Notes: generated from the letters alone by a model not told the origin. A stretch of DNA of 58,263 nt from Fervidifonticultor_A sp037443565 (GCA_037443565.1 JBBIOB010000014.1:1-58263), one strand, 5' to 3'. Positions 1 through 8,670 are shown, counted from the stretch's first letter. Translations and numbers: made by a program.

Positions 1-648
1 GAGGTGGTCGTCGTCTGCGGTCCGTCGGGGTCCGGGAAGTCCACGATGATCCGGTGCGTCAACCGCCTCGAGGCCCACACACGCGGCCGGATCGTCGTCG
101 ACGGCATCGAGTTGACCGACGACCTGCGCAATGTGGACGCCGTTCGCAGCGAGGTCGGCATGGTGTTCCAGTCGTTCAACCTCTTCCCGCACCTGACGGC
201 CCTGCAGAACATCACGCTGGCGCCGGTCCTCGTCCGCAAGCGGGCGCGGCCGCTGGCGGAGCGGATGGGCAGGGAACTGTTGGACCGGGTGGGGATTCCG
301 GACAAGGCCCACGCCTATCCCGCGCAGCTCTCCGGCGGGCAGCAGCAGCGCGTCGCGATCGCGCGGGCGCTGGCGATGCAGCCGAAGATCATGCTGTTCG
401 ACGAACCGACCTCGGCCCTGGATCCGGAGATGATCCAGGAGGTCCTGGATGTCATGCGGGGCCTGGCCCGTGACATGGGCATGACGATGGTCGTCGTCAC
501 GCACGAGATGGGCTTTGCGCGCGAAGTCGCGGATCGGGTCGTCTTCATGGACCTCGGGGTCATCGTGGAGGTGGCCCCGCCCGAGCAGTTCTTCCAACAC
601 CCCAAGGAAGAGCGCACGAAGGCCTTCCTCTCAAAGATCCTTCACTAG
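1..648 (+). CDS. Amino-acid-type ABC transporter ATP-binding protein, 5' truncated
   Basis: ATPase subunit of an importer, most like the polar amino acid (GlnQ/HisP) class, acting at the inner face of the membrane. The window opens inside the gene, so roughly the first 30 residues are missing. Visible motifs in order are Walker A GPSGSGKST, a Q-loop in VFQSFNLFPHL, the signature LSGGQQQR, Walker B with IMLFDEPTSALD, and the switch histidine in VVVTH. The C-terminus is complete. An amidohydrolase gene follows 19 bp later on the same strand, so the two may be co-transcribed. The permease and binding protein would lie upstream, outside the window. Substrate is inferred from family resemblance only. 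Confidence 0.93.
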   Translation, partial: EVVVVCGPSGSGKSTMIRCVNRLEAHTRGRIVVDGIELTDDLRNVDAVRSEVGMVFQSFNLFPHLTALQNITLAPVLVRKRARPLAERMGRELLDRVGIPDKAHAYPAQLSGGQQQRVAIARALAMQPKIMLFDEPTSALDPEMIQEVLDVMRGLARDMGMTMVVVTHEMGFAREVADRVVFMDLGVIVEVAPPEQFFQHPKEERTKAFLSKILH

Positions 649-667
649 ACAGGAGGACCCACACGGC

Positions 668-1567
668 ATGACGATCATCGACGCCCATCTCCACCTCATG
701 ACGGCGAACATGTTTCGGAGACAGATGCAGCGCGCCGCCGGCTCCCGGCAGGCGGCGCGTGATCGCGCCCGCATCCGGGGACAGACCTTCCAGGAGCGGA
801 TCGCGCAGCTCGAAGGCCTCTCGCTCGCCGATCAGGCCGCGATGTGGCTACGGGGATTCGACGATGCCGGGGTCAGCGCCGGGGTCTTCATCGCCATGGG
901 TGAGGTCAACGACGAGCTGGCCGAGTTCATCCGCGTGAGTCCCGACCGGATCTACGGGTGCGGCTCGCTGCTGGACCCAACCCACCCAGACGCAGCCCAG
1001 GCGGTGCGCCGGTTCCGGGCCCTGGGCATCAGCGCCCTCAAGCTGTACGCACCGGCGTACCGGATGCCGCTCAACGACCGGCTCTTCTATCCTGTGTACG
1101 AGGCGGCGGCGGAAGCCGGGCTCCCAATCATCGTGCACTTCGGCATCACGGTGGGGGCCTTCTATGACCTCACCTGCGCCAATCCTCTAGCGCTGTCGGT
1201 GCCCGGGAGGGATTTCCCCGAGATCACGTTTGTCATCGCGCACTTCGGGGCCGGGTTCCTCCGTGAGGCGATGTTCCTGGCCTATCACACCGAGAACATC
1301 TGCGTCGACACCTCCGGGACGAACAACTGGCGGCTCTACGTCCCCGGGGAGCCGTCGCTCGAGCAGGTCTTCCGCGACGCGCTGCGGGCGTTCGGCGCCT
1401 CGCGCGTGCTCTTCGGCACCGACTCCACCATGCTGAGCGGATACCGGCAGAACATTGTCGAGGAACAGGTGGCAATCCTCGAGCGGCTGGGTCTTGCTGG
1501 CGCGGACCGCGAGCTGGTCCTGTCGGGCAACGCCCGACGCGTCTTTGGCATCGGCGCGGGAGCCTGA
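668..1567 (+). CDS. Amidohydrolase (amidohydrolase-2 / ACMSD-like TIM-barrel family)
   Basis: A 299-residue metal-dependent hydrolase or decarboxylase of the TIM-barrel amidohydrolase-2 family. It opens with the metal-binding signature IIDAHLHL, continues with HFG and VIAHFGAG strands that usually supply further histidine ligands, and has LFGTDSTM near the end, where the catalytic aspartate is expected. The ATG at 668 is chosen because an AGGAGG ribosome-binding site lies about 10 bp upstream and the protein then starts directly at the metal motif; the frame is open further upstream but only over the preceding ABC gene. The substrate cannot be read from the sequence. Confidence 0.88.
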   Translation: MTIIDAHLHLMTANMFRRQMQRAAGSRQAARDRARIRGQTFQERIAQLEGLSLADQAAMWLRGFDDAGVSAGVFIAMGEVNDELAEFIRVSPDRIYGCGSLLDPTHPDAAQAVRRFRALGISALKLYAPAYRMPLNDRLFYPVYEAAAEAGLPIIVHFGITVGAFYDLTCANPLALSVPGRDFPEITFVIAHFGAGFLREAMFLAYHTENICVDTSGTNNWRLYVPGEPSLEQVFRDALRAFGASRVLFGTDSTMLSGYRQNIVEEQVAILERLGLAGADRELVLSGNARRVFGIGAGA

Positions 1568-1606
1568 ACCGAGGCCGAGACGGGCACAACACAGCCAGGG
1601 GACGCC

Positions 1607-2746
1607 ATGGAGATCAATGGGCCCGCGGATCCGAGGCCGCGCGGCGCGCCGACGATCTATCACTTCGCCGACGTGCGCCTCGGCGGAGCCTTCCCATTTC
1701 TGGGCGAGGCCGGCGCGGGACACCGCGCGCACATCCGGGAGGCGTTGGTCCGGGTTGTCGACCAGGGCCTCGATGTGGCCCCGAGCGTGGTCCTGATCAC
1801 CGGTAACCTCTTCGGCACCGCATTCCCATCGCGTGGCCTGGCCGAGTTCACGCGCGCGCAGATCGCGCGCTTCACCCAGGCCGGCATCCCCGTCCTGATT
1901 GCCGCAGGACCGCTCGACGCCCTCTCCGAGAAGCACTACGCGGCGGGTGCGCTGGCCGACCTCGAGCGGGTCAGCGTCTTCCCGGCAACGCCGAAGCTCG
2001 TCCTGCTCCCCGACTGCGATCTCGGCATCGCCGGCGTCTCGTGGGCCGCGGCTCCTCCACCGGCCGATTTCATCTCCAGCCTGGCCGATCAGCGCTCCAG
2101 CCGATTCCTCGTGGGCGCATGCTTCATCCCGTGGCCTGACACCGAGGAGGGGGTGCGCTCGCTGCGCCGCCAGATCGCGGCTTCCGGCGCGCACTATCTG
2201 GCGCTGGCCGGGTCGCCGATCCGGAGGGACCTCTCGACCGAACAGGTGACGGCATGGTGCGCCGGGGCGCCGGAGCTGGTCGCTCCCGAGGAGGGCGAAG
2301 GGGCCCCGCTGGTCGTTCGGATGAACGGCGGCGTGACCGTGACGCCGAAGCCGGTCGCGCGCCGCCGGTTTGCGTGGTGTACGCTGCAGCCGATGGCCTA
2401 CGCAGATCCCGAAGCCCTGGCCACGGCCATCCGCGCCCTCGGCGATCCCGACCTGGCCGCGGTCGTCCGACTCACAGGAGGCGCGCGTATCAACCAGTAC
2501 ATCGATGTGGCCGAACTGCGCGACCGCTTGGCGGGCGAGTTCCTGTCGCTCGGGATCGTGGACGAATCCCTCCCGACCCTCGCAGATCTCGAGGCAGGCG
2601 TCTACCCGGACCTCTCGGTGGCCGGGAAGTTCGTGAGCGTCGCGCGCGCCGAGATGGAGCGGGCGACGACCGATGAGGCCCGGCGGCGCGTCGGCCAGGC
2701 GCTCCGGCTGGGCCTGGCGCTCCTGGAAGGTCGCCAGCCGTCATGA
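1607..2746 (+). CDS. Metallophosphoesterase-fold protein (SbcD/YhaO-like) with degenerate active site
   Basis: A 379-residue protein aligning by eye with the calcineurin-like phosphoesterase fold of SbcD/YhaO DNA exonucleases, but with metal-ligand motifs eroded. The D-x-H motif reads HFADVRLG (His to Arg at about residue 24), GD reads ITGNLF (Asp67 to Asn), GNHD reads AGPLD (residues 101-104), and the final GHxH reads AGSPI (about 201-205). It is therefore probably catalytically dead or very altered. Its last 4 bp overlap the start of an SMC-like ATPase, the usual partner of these nucleases, so it likely serves as the structural half of that complex. AGGGGA precedes the ATG. Confidence 0.8.
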   Translation: MEINGPADPRPRGAPTIYHFADVRLGGAFPFLGEAGAGHRAHIREALVRVVDQGLDVAPSVVLITGNLFGTAFPSRGLAEFTRAQIARFTQAGIPVLIAAGPLDALSEKHYAAGALADLERVSVFPATPKLVLLPDCDLGIAGVSWAAAPPPADFISSLADQRSSRFLVGACFIPWPDTEEGVRSLRRQIAASGAHYLALAGSPIRRDLSTEQVTAWCAGAPELVAPEEGEGAPLVVRMNGGVTVTPKPVARRRFAWCTLQPMAYADPEALATAIRALGDPDLAAVVRLTGGARINQYIDVAELRDRLAGEFLSLGIVDESLPTLADLEAGVYPDLSVAGKFVSVARAEMERATTDEARRRVGQALRLGLALLEGRQPS

Positions 2747-4881
2747 AGATCACGCAGATCCGGCTCCGCCGCTTCAAGAAGTTCGCCGACTGGTCGGCGG
2801 CCTTCGCCCCCGGGCTTACGGTGGTCCGGGGCCCCAATGAGGCCGGCAAGACCACCCTGATGGAGGCGGTCCTCGAAGGGCTGTTCCGCGAGCCCGGTCG
2901 AGGCGAGACGTCCATGCGCCTGCGCCCGTGGGGTGAGCAGCGCCTGGGCGAGATCACCATCGAGCTGGACGTGAAGGGCAGCCGCTACCTCCTGCGCAGG
3001 GATCTGGAGGCGGGCACCATCCTGCTCCAGAACGCGGACGGCCGCGATCGGCTCGAGAGCCCGCGTGACGTGCAGCGCCGGCTGCTCGACTGGATCGGCC
3101 TGGCGAGCGAAGCCGCCTACCGGTCAACGGCGTTTGTCGCCCAGGCGGACATCGCGCGCATCGCCGGAGATCGGCGGATCCTGTCGACGCACCTCTCGCG
3201 CATCCTCAGCGGGGCCGGCGTCGAGACCGTCGGGCAGGCCCTCCAGCGGCTGAGCGCAGAACGGACGAAGATCATCTCGCCTCCAGCCGGCGGCAAGAGC
3301 CTACAGGTCCAGATCGATGACCTCCGGGCGCAGCAGGCATCCGTGCGCCAGCGCGAAGAGCGGGCGCACCGGCACCGCGTCGAGCTGCGCGACGTCGTGC
3401 GGCGGCTGGAGCTGCTCGAGGCCGAGGCTCATGAGAAGACCGAGCTCGTGCGGGTGGCCCGGTGGGCGGCCGACCTGCAGCGCCGCGAGCGGGCGCTCAT
3501 TGAGGAGGAGGCCGCCACACGTGAACACATCGCGCGCGCGTCGGACCTTCTCGCGCGGCTGGCGCGGCTGGATGCCAACCTGGCCGAGTTCTCCACCCAG
3601 CAGGAGGCGCTGATCGCGGACCTGTTCCACGCGCGACGCCAGTACCTGCAGCTCGAGTCAGGCCTGGCGGCGGCCGGGCTGCAGACCGAGCGCGAGGAGC
3701 GCACCCTCGAGCACCTGGCAACGCGTCATTCCAACACACAGCGCCTGGGCGGCCCGGGATGGGTCCTTGCCGGAAGCGGCGCTGTCGGCGTCATCGGCGG
3801 CGGCCTGATCGTCGCCCTCACGTTCCACATCCTCGGGTGGGTATTGCTCGTGACCGGCGCCGTGATCACGGTGATCGGCATGCGGTATCGGGGGCGCATC
3901 ACGGAGGCCGGCGCGGACTACCGCGCCCAGGAGCAGCGGGTGCTCGAGCTGCGACGCCGGACCGAGATCATGGCGCAGCAGCTCTCCGAGGCCCAGGACG
4001 TGGTGGCGGCAAAGCTTCGCGCGGTCGGCAGTCCAAGTCTCGAGGACGTTGAGCGCCGGTTCTCCGCCTACATGGAACTCCTGCGGGAACGCGAGGAGGT
4101 GCGCGCCGCGCTCCGGCAGATCCGCGGCGCCGACCCGAAGGCCGCGCTGGAAACCAGGCTCGCAGAGATCACCGATGAGCTGGCCTCGGTCCGCTCGACG
4201 ATCGAGACCCTGCCGAAAGCGGCCAGAAAGGCCCTGGCAGGTGGGACCGAGGGCGCCGAGCAGCAGGCAAAGGCGCTTGGCGCCGAGCTCCAGGATCTTC
4301 GCGAGAAACGCGCCCGGCTCGAAGGCGTGCTCGATGAGCTGCGCGATCAGGGTGAAGAGGCGGCCACCCTGGAGGAGACCATCGGCGTCCTGCAGCTGAA
4401 GGCGGATCACGACCGGCAAAATCTGGAGACCATCGATCTGACGCTGCGCCTGCTGGAGGAGGCGCGGACGCAGAGCGTCTATCCCGCCCGCGAACTGCTC
4501 GAGCGGCGCGCAGGCGAATACCTCGCGTCGGCCACAGACGGCGCGTACACCCGTGTCGCGGTTGACGAGCGGACGCTGCGCCCTCAGATCTGGGTCACAT
4601 CCGCCGACGCCTGGAAGGACGCCTCAGAGCTCAGCCAGGCGACGAGCGATCAACTGTACCTGTGCCTGCGACTGGCGCTGCTCGACGCCCTCACCGGCGA
4701 CCGGCGGCCGCCGCTGCTCCTCGACGAACCCTTCGCCCAGCTCGACGACTCGCGCCGCCAGGCGATGCTGGAGCTTCTCACCCGGATGGCGAGGGACCGT
4801 CAGGTGATCCTGTTCACCTGCTGGCCGCACTATGACGCTGCGGCCGACAAGGTCGTGGTCCTGGATCGGGTCTCCGCTTAG
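2743..4881 (+). CDS. SMC/Rad50-like AAA ATPase with central transmembrane hairpin (YhaN-like)
   Basis: A 712-residue ATPase with a split head. The N-terminal part carries Walker A GPNEAGKTT near residue 30. The C-terminal part carries an SMC-type signature region (ELSQATSDQLYL) and Walker B in PPLLLDEPFAQLDD. The arms between are long charged coiled coils. About residues 337-385 contain two adjacent hydrophobic stretches that look like a transmembrane hairpin, as in Bacillus YhaN, which suggests membrane attachment. It starts on the ATGA overlap with the phosphoesterase-like gene, so translation is probably coupled and a two-subunit complex is likely. Its stop overlaps the convergent kinase stop (shared TTAG at 4878-4881). 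Confidence 0.88.
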   Translation: MKITQIRLRRFKKFADWSAAFAPGLTVVRGPNEAGKTTLMEAVLEGLFREPGRGETSMRLRPWGEQRLGEITIELDVKGSRYLLRRDLEAGTILLQNADGRDRLESPRDVQRRLLDWIGLASEAAYRSTAFVAQADIARIAGDRRILSTHLSRILSGAGVETVGQALQRLSAERTKIISPPAGGKSLQVQIDDLRAQQASVRQREERAHRHRVELRDVVRRLELLEAEAHEKTELVRVARWAADLQRRERALIEEEAATREHIARASDLLARLARLDANLAEFSTQQEALIADLFHARRQYLQLESGLAAAGLQTEREERTLEHLATRHSNTQRLGGPGWVLAGSGAVGVIGGGLIVALTFHILGWVLLVTGAVITVIGMRYRGRITEAGADYRAQEQRVLELRRRTEIMAQQLSEAQDVVAAKLRAVGSPSLEDVERRFSAYMELLREREEVRAALRQIRGADPKAALETRLAEITDELASVRSTIETLPKAARKALAGGTEGAEQQAKALGAELQDLREKRARLEGVLDELRDQGEEAATLEETIGVLQLKADHDRQNLETIDLTLRLLEEARTQSVYPARELLERRAGEYLASATDGAYTRVAVDERTLRPQIWVTSADAWKDASELSQATSDQLYLCLRLALLDALTGDRRPPLLLDEPFAQLDDSRRQAMLELLTRMARDRQVILFTCWPHYDAAADKVVVLDRVSA

Positions 4882-6032
4882 ACCAGAGCCGGCAGCGCGA
4901 CGGTAAAGGTGCTGCCTGTACCGGGCCGACTGTCCGCCCACACCCGACCCCCGTGGGCTTCCACAAGTGACCTGACGATGGCCAGTCCCAACCCAGACCC
5001 TCCGCTGGTCCGCGCGCGCGACGCGTCGAGCCGGTAGAACCGGTCGAAGACCCGGTCGAGCTCGCCGGCCGAGATCCCCGGCCCGGTGTCTTCCACCCAT
5101 AGGCGGACCTCGCCCGAGACGGCCTCCAGCCCCACGATCACCCGGCCGCCGTCCGGCGTGTGGCGGATCGCGTTGTCGAGCAGGTTGTGCACCACCTGGA
5201 GCATACGGTCCCGGTCGACCTCGAGCGGTCCGATCCCCCCGGCGATCCGGGTCTGAAGCGCAATCTGCTTCTCCTCGGCGCGGGGCAGCACGGCGGCCAC
5301 GGCGTCGCGGACCAGCTCCGCCAGGTCGGACAGGCGGCGGTCGAGTACCAGGCGGCCCGCCTGTGCCAGCGAGAGATCACGGAGGTCGCTCACCAGCCGG
5401 CTGAGCAGCCGCACCTGGGTGTGGAGGGCCGCAAGGCGCTCAGGCGTGACCTCCACCACGCCGTCGAGCATCCCTTCGAGATTGGCCTGCAGCACTGCGA
5501 GCGGTGTCCCCAGCTCATGCGCGATGTCGGCCACCAGGTGCCGGCGGCTCTCGTCGAGGCGTCTGAGGTCGGTGGTCATGGCGTTGAACGCGCCCGCCAG
5601 ATGGCCCAGCTCATCGTCCGAGGTGATCGGCACCTGCTGAGCCAGGTCTCCCCGTCCGACCCCTTCTGCCGCCCGCGACAGGCGCCGCAACGGCGCGGTC
5701 AGGTAGCGCGCGATGACCACGCCCATCAGCGCGGCCGCGATGATCGCCACGAGCGCCACCCGCCAGGTGGCGCGGCGGAGCTGCTCGAGGAACCGGAGTT
5801 CCGGCTGTCCCATGACGCGCCGCATCATGGAGCGCATCTCGCCGGCGTCGCGCATGTGCGGCATCGGTGCCCGCGGCCCGGCCTGTGGGCGGTCTTCCAT
5901 CATCGGCATGCCGAAGAAGTACCGGTCGAACTCGGCGCGGACGATCGCGGCGGTCATCCATGCCGTGGCCGCGATCGACGCCAGCGCCACGGCGGCAAAC
6001 GCCACGATGAGCCGGCCCTGCAGGCTCTTCAT
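4878..6032 (-). CDS. Sensor histidine kinase with Met-rich extracytoplasmic loop
   Basis: A 384-residue membrane histidine kinase. Two transmembrane helices (about 8-30 and 92-112) flank an external loop of some 60 residues. A HAMP region, a DHp helix with phospho-acceptor His172 in IAHELGTPL, and a HATPase domain (NLLDNAIRHT, DTGPGIS, GGSGLGLAI) follow. The loop is short and rich in methionine: nine Met and one His between residues 42 and 74. Such loops can bind Cu(I) or Ag(I), as in CusS-type sensors. It lies 22 bp after the response regulator as the last gene of a metal-themed operon, so metal sensing is a reasonable inference, not shown. Confidence 0.92.
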   Translation of the reverse strand: MKSLQGRLIVAFAAVALASIAATAWMTAAIVRAEFDRYFFGMPMMEDRPQAGPRAPMPHMRDAGEMRSMMRRVMGQPELRFLEQLRRATWRVALVAIIAAALMGVVIARYLTAPLRRLSRAAEGVGRGDLAQQVPITSDDELGHLAGAFNAMTTDLRRLDESRRHLVADIAHELGTPLAVLQANLEGMLDGVVEVTPERLAALHTQVRLLSRLVSDLRDLSLAQAGRLVLDRRLSDLAELVRDAVAAVLPRAEEKQIALQTRIAGGIGPLEVDRDRMLQVVHNLLDNAIRHTPDGGRVIVGLEAVSGEVRLWVEDTGPGISAGELDRVFDRFYRLDASRARTSGGSGLGLAIVRSLVEAHGGRVWADSRPGTGSTFTVALPALV

Positions 6033-6054
6033 AGATGCCTTTGCAGCCCGGCGC

Positions 6055-6756
6055 TCATATCGCCTGCCCCGATTCGGGCTCAGCCAGCCGGTATCCCGCG
6101 CCGTGGACCGTGAGCACGTACCGGGGGCGTGAGGGCTCGGGTTCGAGCTTCTGGCGCAGGTTCTTGATGTGCGCGTCGATCGTCCGCTCGTAGCCTTCGA
6201 ACGCGTGCCCGTGGATCAGGTCAATCAACTGGAGGCGCGTGAAGACGCGTCCCGGCGCCCTGGCAAGCGCCACCAGCAGCCTGAACTCGGTGGGCGTGAG
6301 CGCGACGACCGCGCTACCCCGCCGGACCTCCATGCGGGCCAGATCGATCACAAGATCGCCGGTCGCGAGCACCTCGGACGCGGCCTCGCCGCTCGCCCGG
6401 CGCAGCACCGCGCGGACCCGGGCGACGACCTCGCGCGGGCTGAACGGTTTCGTGATGTAATCGTCGGCCCCGAGCCCAAGCCCCAGGAGCCGGTCCACCT
6501 CGTCACCCCGCGCGGTCAGCATGATGATCGGCGTGTTCCCGCCGGCCCGAATCCGCCGCGCGACTTCCCACCCATCGATCTTTGGAAGCATCAGATCGAG
6601 CACGACGAGATGCGGCCGCTCCTGCCTGAACAGGGCAAGCGCCGTCTCGCCGTCCGCGGCGCTCACCACACGGTGGCCGTCCTGCTCGAGGTAGCGCCGC
6701 ACGACCTCGGCGATCTCGATCTCATCGTCGACGACCAAAATCGTGCGCCCGGTCAT
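6055..6756 (-). CDS. OmpR/PhoB-family response regulator
   Basis: A 233-residue regulator with an N-terminal receiver domain (acidic pocket VVDDE, phospho-acceptor Asp in VVLDLMLPKIDGW, conserved Lys in TKPF) and a C-terminal winged helix (TPTEFRLLVALA). The ATG at 6756 is preferred over an upstream in-frame TTG because it starts immediately after the cupredoxin stop and right at the receiver domain. It partners the following kinase. OmpR-class regulators bind tandem direct repeats at about one helical turn. Repeats of that geometry occur at 8632-8670 ahead of the operon, which suggests autoregulation. Confidence 0.94.
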   Translation of the reverse strand: MTGRTILVVDDEIEIAEVVRRYLEQDGHRVVSAADGETALALFRQERPHLVVLDLMLPKIDGWEVARRIRAGGNTPIIMLTARGDEVDRLLGLGLGADDYITKPFSPREVVARVRAVLRRASGEAASEVLATGDLVIDLARMEVRRGSAVVALTPTEFRLLVALARAPGRVFTRLQLIDLIHGHAFEGYERTIDAHIKNLRQKLEPEPSRPRYVLTVHGAGYRLAEPESGQAI

Positions 6757-6757
6757 C

Positions 6758-7312
6758 TCAGGGTGTGACCACAATCCTGCCGACCATCCCTGCCTCGCGG
6801 TGTCCCGGGACGCTGCAGTAGAACTCGTACTCGCCCGGCCGCAGCGCCCTGAAGCCGGTCGTGGACGATTGGCCGGCCGGCGCCACGAGCCAGATCCGGT
6901 AGGCCGGGATGACCAGGTCGTGCACGGTGACGCCGCGGTTCACCAGCGCCAGATTCACGACCTCGCCGGCCTTCACGGTGATCTCGGCCGGGCTGAACGC
7001 AAAGTCCGCGGCCTCGACCTCGATGGTCCTGGCCCCTGCGACTGGCGGCAGCACGCGGCTGCGTGCGCCGGGCTGCGACCACGGCCCGTATATGTGATGG
7101 CCGCCGAATCCGTGCATCATTGGACCGCGCATCGGACCCCCAAACATGGGCCCCCGGGACTCAGGGCCGGGCCCGGGCCACGCGGACTCGGGATCTGTCC
7201 ACTCGCCGGCACTCCACCAGCCCAGACCCCATCCGGCGGCCAATCCCCCGACCCCGGCCGCGATCAGGATGAGGCCGACGATCACCCCTGTTCGCCAGTG
7301 CATCATGGCCAT
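6758..7312 (-). CDS. Membrane-anchored cupredoxin-domain protein
   Basis: A 184-residue protein with an N-terminal hydrophobic helix (signal or anchor), a Gly/Pro/Met/His-rich linker, and a C-terminal cupredoxin domain. Type-1 copper ligands are visible: a His in TVHDLVI, then Cys, His and Met spaced as in FYCSVPGHREAGM. It probably binds copper outside the membrane, as an electron carrier or copper buffer. The ATG at 7312 follows a GGGAG ribosome-binding site and lies 7 bp after the SHOCT gene. The frame is open upstream but that extension overlaps the SHOCT gene and looks like shadow sequence. Confidence 0.88.
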   Translation of the reverse strand: MAMMHWRTGVIVGLILIAAGVGGLAAGWGLGWWSAGEWTDPESAWPGPGPESRGPMFGGPMRGPMMHGFGGHHIYGPWSQPGARSRVLPPVAGARTIEVEAADFAFSPAEITVKAGEVVNLALVNRGVTVHDLVIPAYRIWLVAPAGQSSTTGFRALRPGEYEFYCSVPGHREAGMVGRIVVTP

Positions 7313-7319
7313 CCGCTCC

Positions 7320-7685
7320 CTATGAGAGGGCGTTCTTGAGCCGCTCATACTCATCGAGCGTGATCTCGCCCCTGGCCAGCCGGCGCTTGAGGATCTCCAG
7401 CGGGTCCTCGGATGGCGCCGACGGCCCTGACGGCGTCGCGGATCCATTCCGTCTCGCAAGCGAGACGACCACCAGAACGATCCCTGCCAGAATCAGGAGC
7501 CAGAACAACCCGCCGACGAAGGGCATCCCCCATCCCGTCCCCCACCGGCCGCTCCACGGCCCGCCCATCATGCCGGGACCCATCATCCCCACGCCGCCCA
7601 TCATGCCCCCGCCGCCGAGCAGCGGGAGCAGGATGAGGACGCCGATCACCACCAGCACGACGATTCCGATGTCTCGCGCGTTCAT
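7320..7685 (-). CDS. SHOCT-domain membrane protein with Gly/Met-rich loop
   Basis: A 121-residue protein with two transmembrane segments joined by a Gly/Met-rich stretch (GGGGMMGGVGMMGPGMMGG) and a C-terminal SHOCT motif (EDPLEILKRRLARGEITLDEYERL, split here only by description). SHOCT domains are short C-terminal helices found in many multi-gene membrane operons and have no defined activity. Start chosen at ATG 7685, about 8 bp after GAGGGG; a GTG three codons upstream is possible. The repeated MMG motif is shared with the upstream PepSY-like protein, which suggests a common metal or periplasmic role. Confidence 0.85.
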   Translation of the reverse strand: MNARDIGIVVLVVIGVLILLPLLGGGGMMGGVGMMGPGMMGGPWSGRWGTGWGMPFVGGLFWLLILAGIVLVVVSLARRNGSATPSGPSAPSEDPLEILKRRLARGEITLDEYERLKNALS

Positions 7686-7767
7686 GTCCTTCACCCCTCA
7701 GGTCAGGACCTCTACCGCATCCGCGCTGCGGGATCACCCGGATGCGGCACGGGAGCCCGGCGACAAC

Positions 7768-8574
7768 CTACCGAACCACTTGCTCCCGCACAACCGTGCC
7801 GTACTGCCATGCATACCAGACCTGCCCGCTGTACGCATGGACCGCGGCGAGCGCGAAGGTTCGGCCGTCCCGGGTCAGCCGGTACGTGAAGAACCCCGGG
7901 AACTCAACGGCCTTGCCGATGCCCGCGCCGGGAAACGCCTGGGTCAGCCACGCCTGCAGCGCCGCCTTCGCCTTCGCCTCGTCCTGCGCGACCGTCGGCC
8001 GCGCGGGCATGGGCTGCGCGCCGGGCCCGACCCCTGGGGCGGCACCCGGCCCAAATCCCGGCCCAGGTCCATACCCCGGCCCCATCATCCCGTAGCCCAT
8101 CATGCCGCGCCCCATCATGCCGCCTCTCGCGGCGCCGGGGCCAACTCTGCCAGGCCCGAACCCCGGTGTGGGCCCCACTCCCATCATACCGCCCGCCCAG
8201 TGGCCGTACTTGGTGTTCCACATCATCGGCGGGCCCATCTCGGGGCCGACGTTACCGGTCACGCGGTCCACCAGCAGGCCGAAGGCGCCCTTGCCGGCGC
8301 TCCGCTCCTGCACCACCACGTAGAACGTGTTCGTGAACTCGATGACCTCGGCCGGGACGAGATCCGGGTTCTGGAACTGAGCGAGGTACTGTCGGGCCCG
8401 CGTCACCGCCTGATCGACGGGCAATGTCGGGGCGCCCGCCGCGGGCGCGGCCGGCGCCGGGCGCGGGCCGAAGCCGCGGGGCATCATGCCCTGGGCGAAT
8501 CCTGGAGCCGCGTAGACGGCGATGAGGATCACGGCCACCGTCAGGGTCGCCGCTATCGTGAGAGCACGCGTCAT
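7768..8574 (-). CDS. Secreted PepSY-like protein with central Met/Gly/Pro-rich repeat
   Basis: A 268-residue exported protein and first gene of the operon. A signal peptide (hydrophobic core after MTRALTIAATL, ending near AQG) is followed by two regions resembling PepSY-type folds (about 45-110 and 205-265). Between them is a low-complexity linker of GMMG and GPG repeats. PepSY domains are linked to peptidase inhibition and to metal or redox sensing in envelopes. The Met-rich linker suggests soft-metal binding. ATG is preceded by AAGGGAG. Function is inferred from composition and from the downstream cupredoxin and two-component genes; the PepSY assignment is by eye. Confidence 0.72.
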   Translation of the reverse strand: MTRALTIAATLTVAVILIAVYAAPGFAQGMMPRGFGPRPAPAAPAAGAPTLPVDQAVTRARQYLAQFQNPDLVPAEVIEFTNTFYVVVQERSAGKGAFGLLVDRVTGNVGPEMGPPMMWNTKYGHWAGGMMGVGPTPGFGPGRVGPGAARGGMMGRGMMGYGMMGPGYGPGPGFGPGAAPGVGPGAQPMPARPTVAQDEAKAKAALQAWLTQAFPGAGIGKAVEFPGFFTYRLTRDGRTFALAAVHAYSGQVWYAWQYGTVVREQVVR

Positions 8575-8631
8575 GGATTACCATCTCCCTTCCTGCATTG
8601 GTCCTGTCCACCCCCACCCTACGGGTCAGAC

Positions 8632-8670
8632 GTGCATGGGTCGTGAATCGATCGTGAATGTTTTGTGAAT
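8632..8670 (-). promoter_or_regulatory. Four tandem 11-bp-spaced repeats, candidate OmpR/PhoB-type operator
   Basis: On the + strand GTGAAT occurs at 8643, 8654 and 8665, with a degenerate GTGCAT at 8632. All are spaced exactly 11 bp, giving ATTCAC direct repeats on the operon strand. This is the geometry bound by tandem OmpR/PhoB-family dimers. The array ends 57 bp upstream of the PepSY-like start codon. A possible -10 (TAGGGT, 8616-8621) would place the -35 region inside the array, as expected for activation by the operon's own response regulator. Confidence 0.65.

Noticed and set aside
6757..7082. A second reading frame in the cupredoxin gene
   Set aside because: Lacks any motif; the chosen frame contains the full copper ligand set.
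8040..8160. Dense CCC-ATC-AT repeats that look like a repeat array
   Set aside because: They are codon-level repeats encoding GMMG/GPG in the secreted PepSY-like protein. Spacing is irregular and there are no spacers, so this is not CRISPR.
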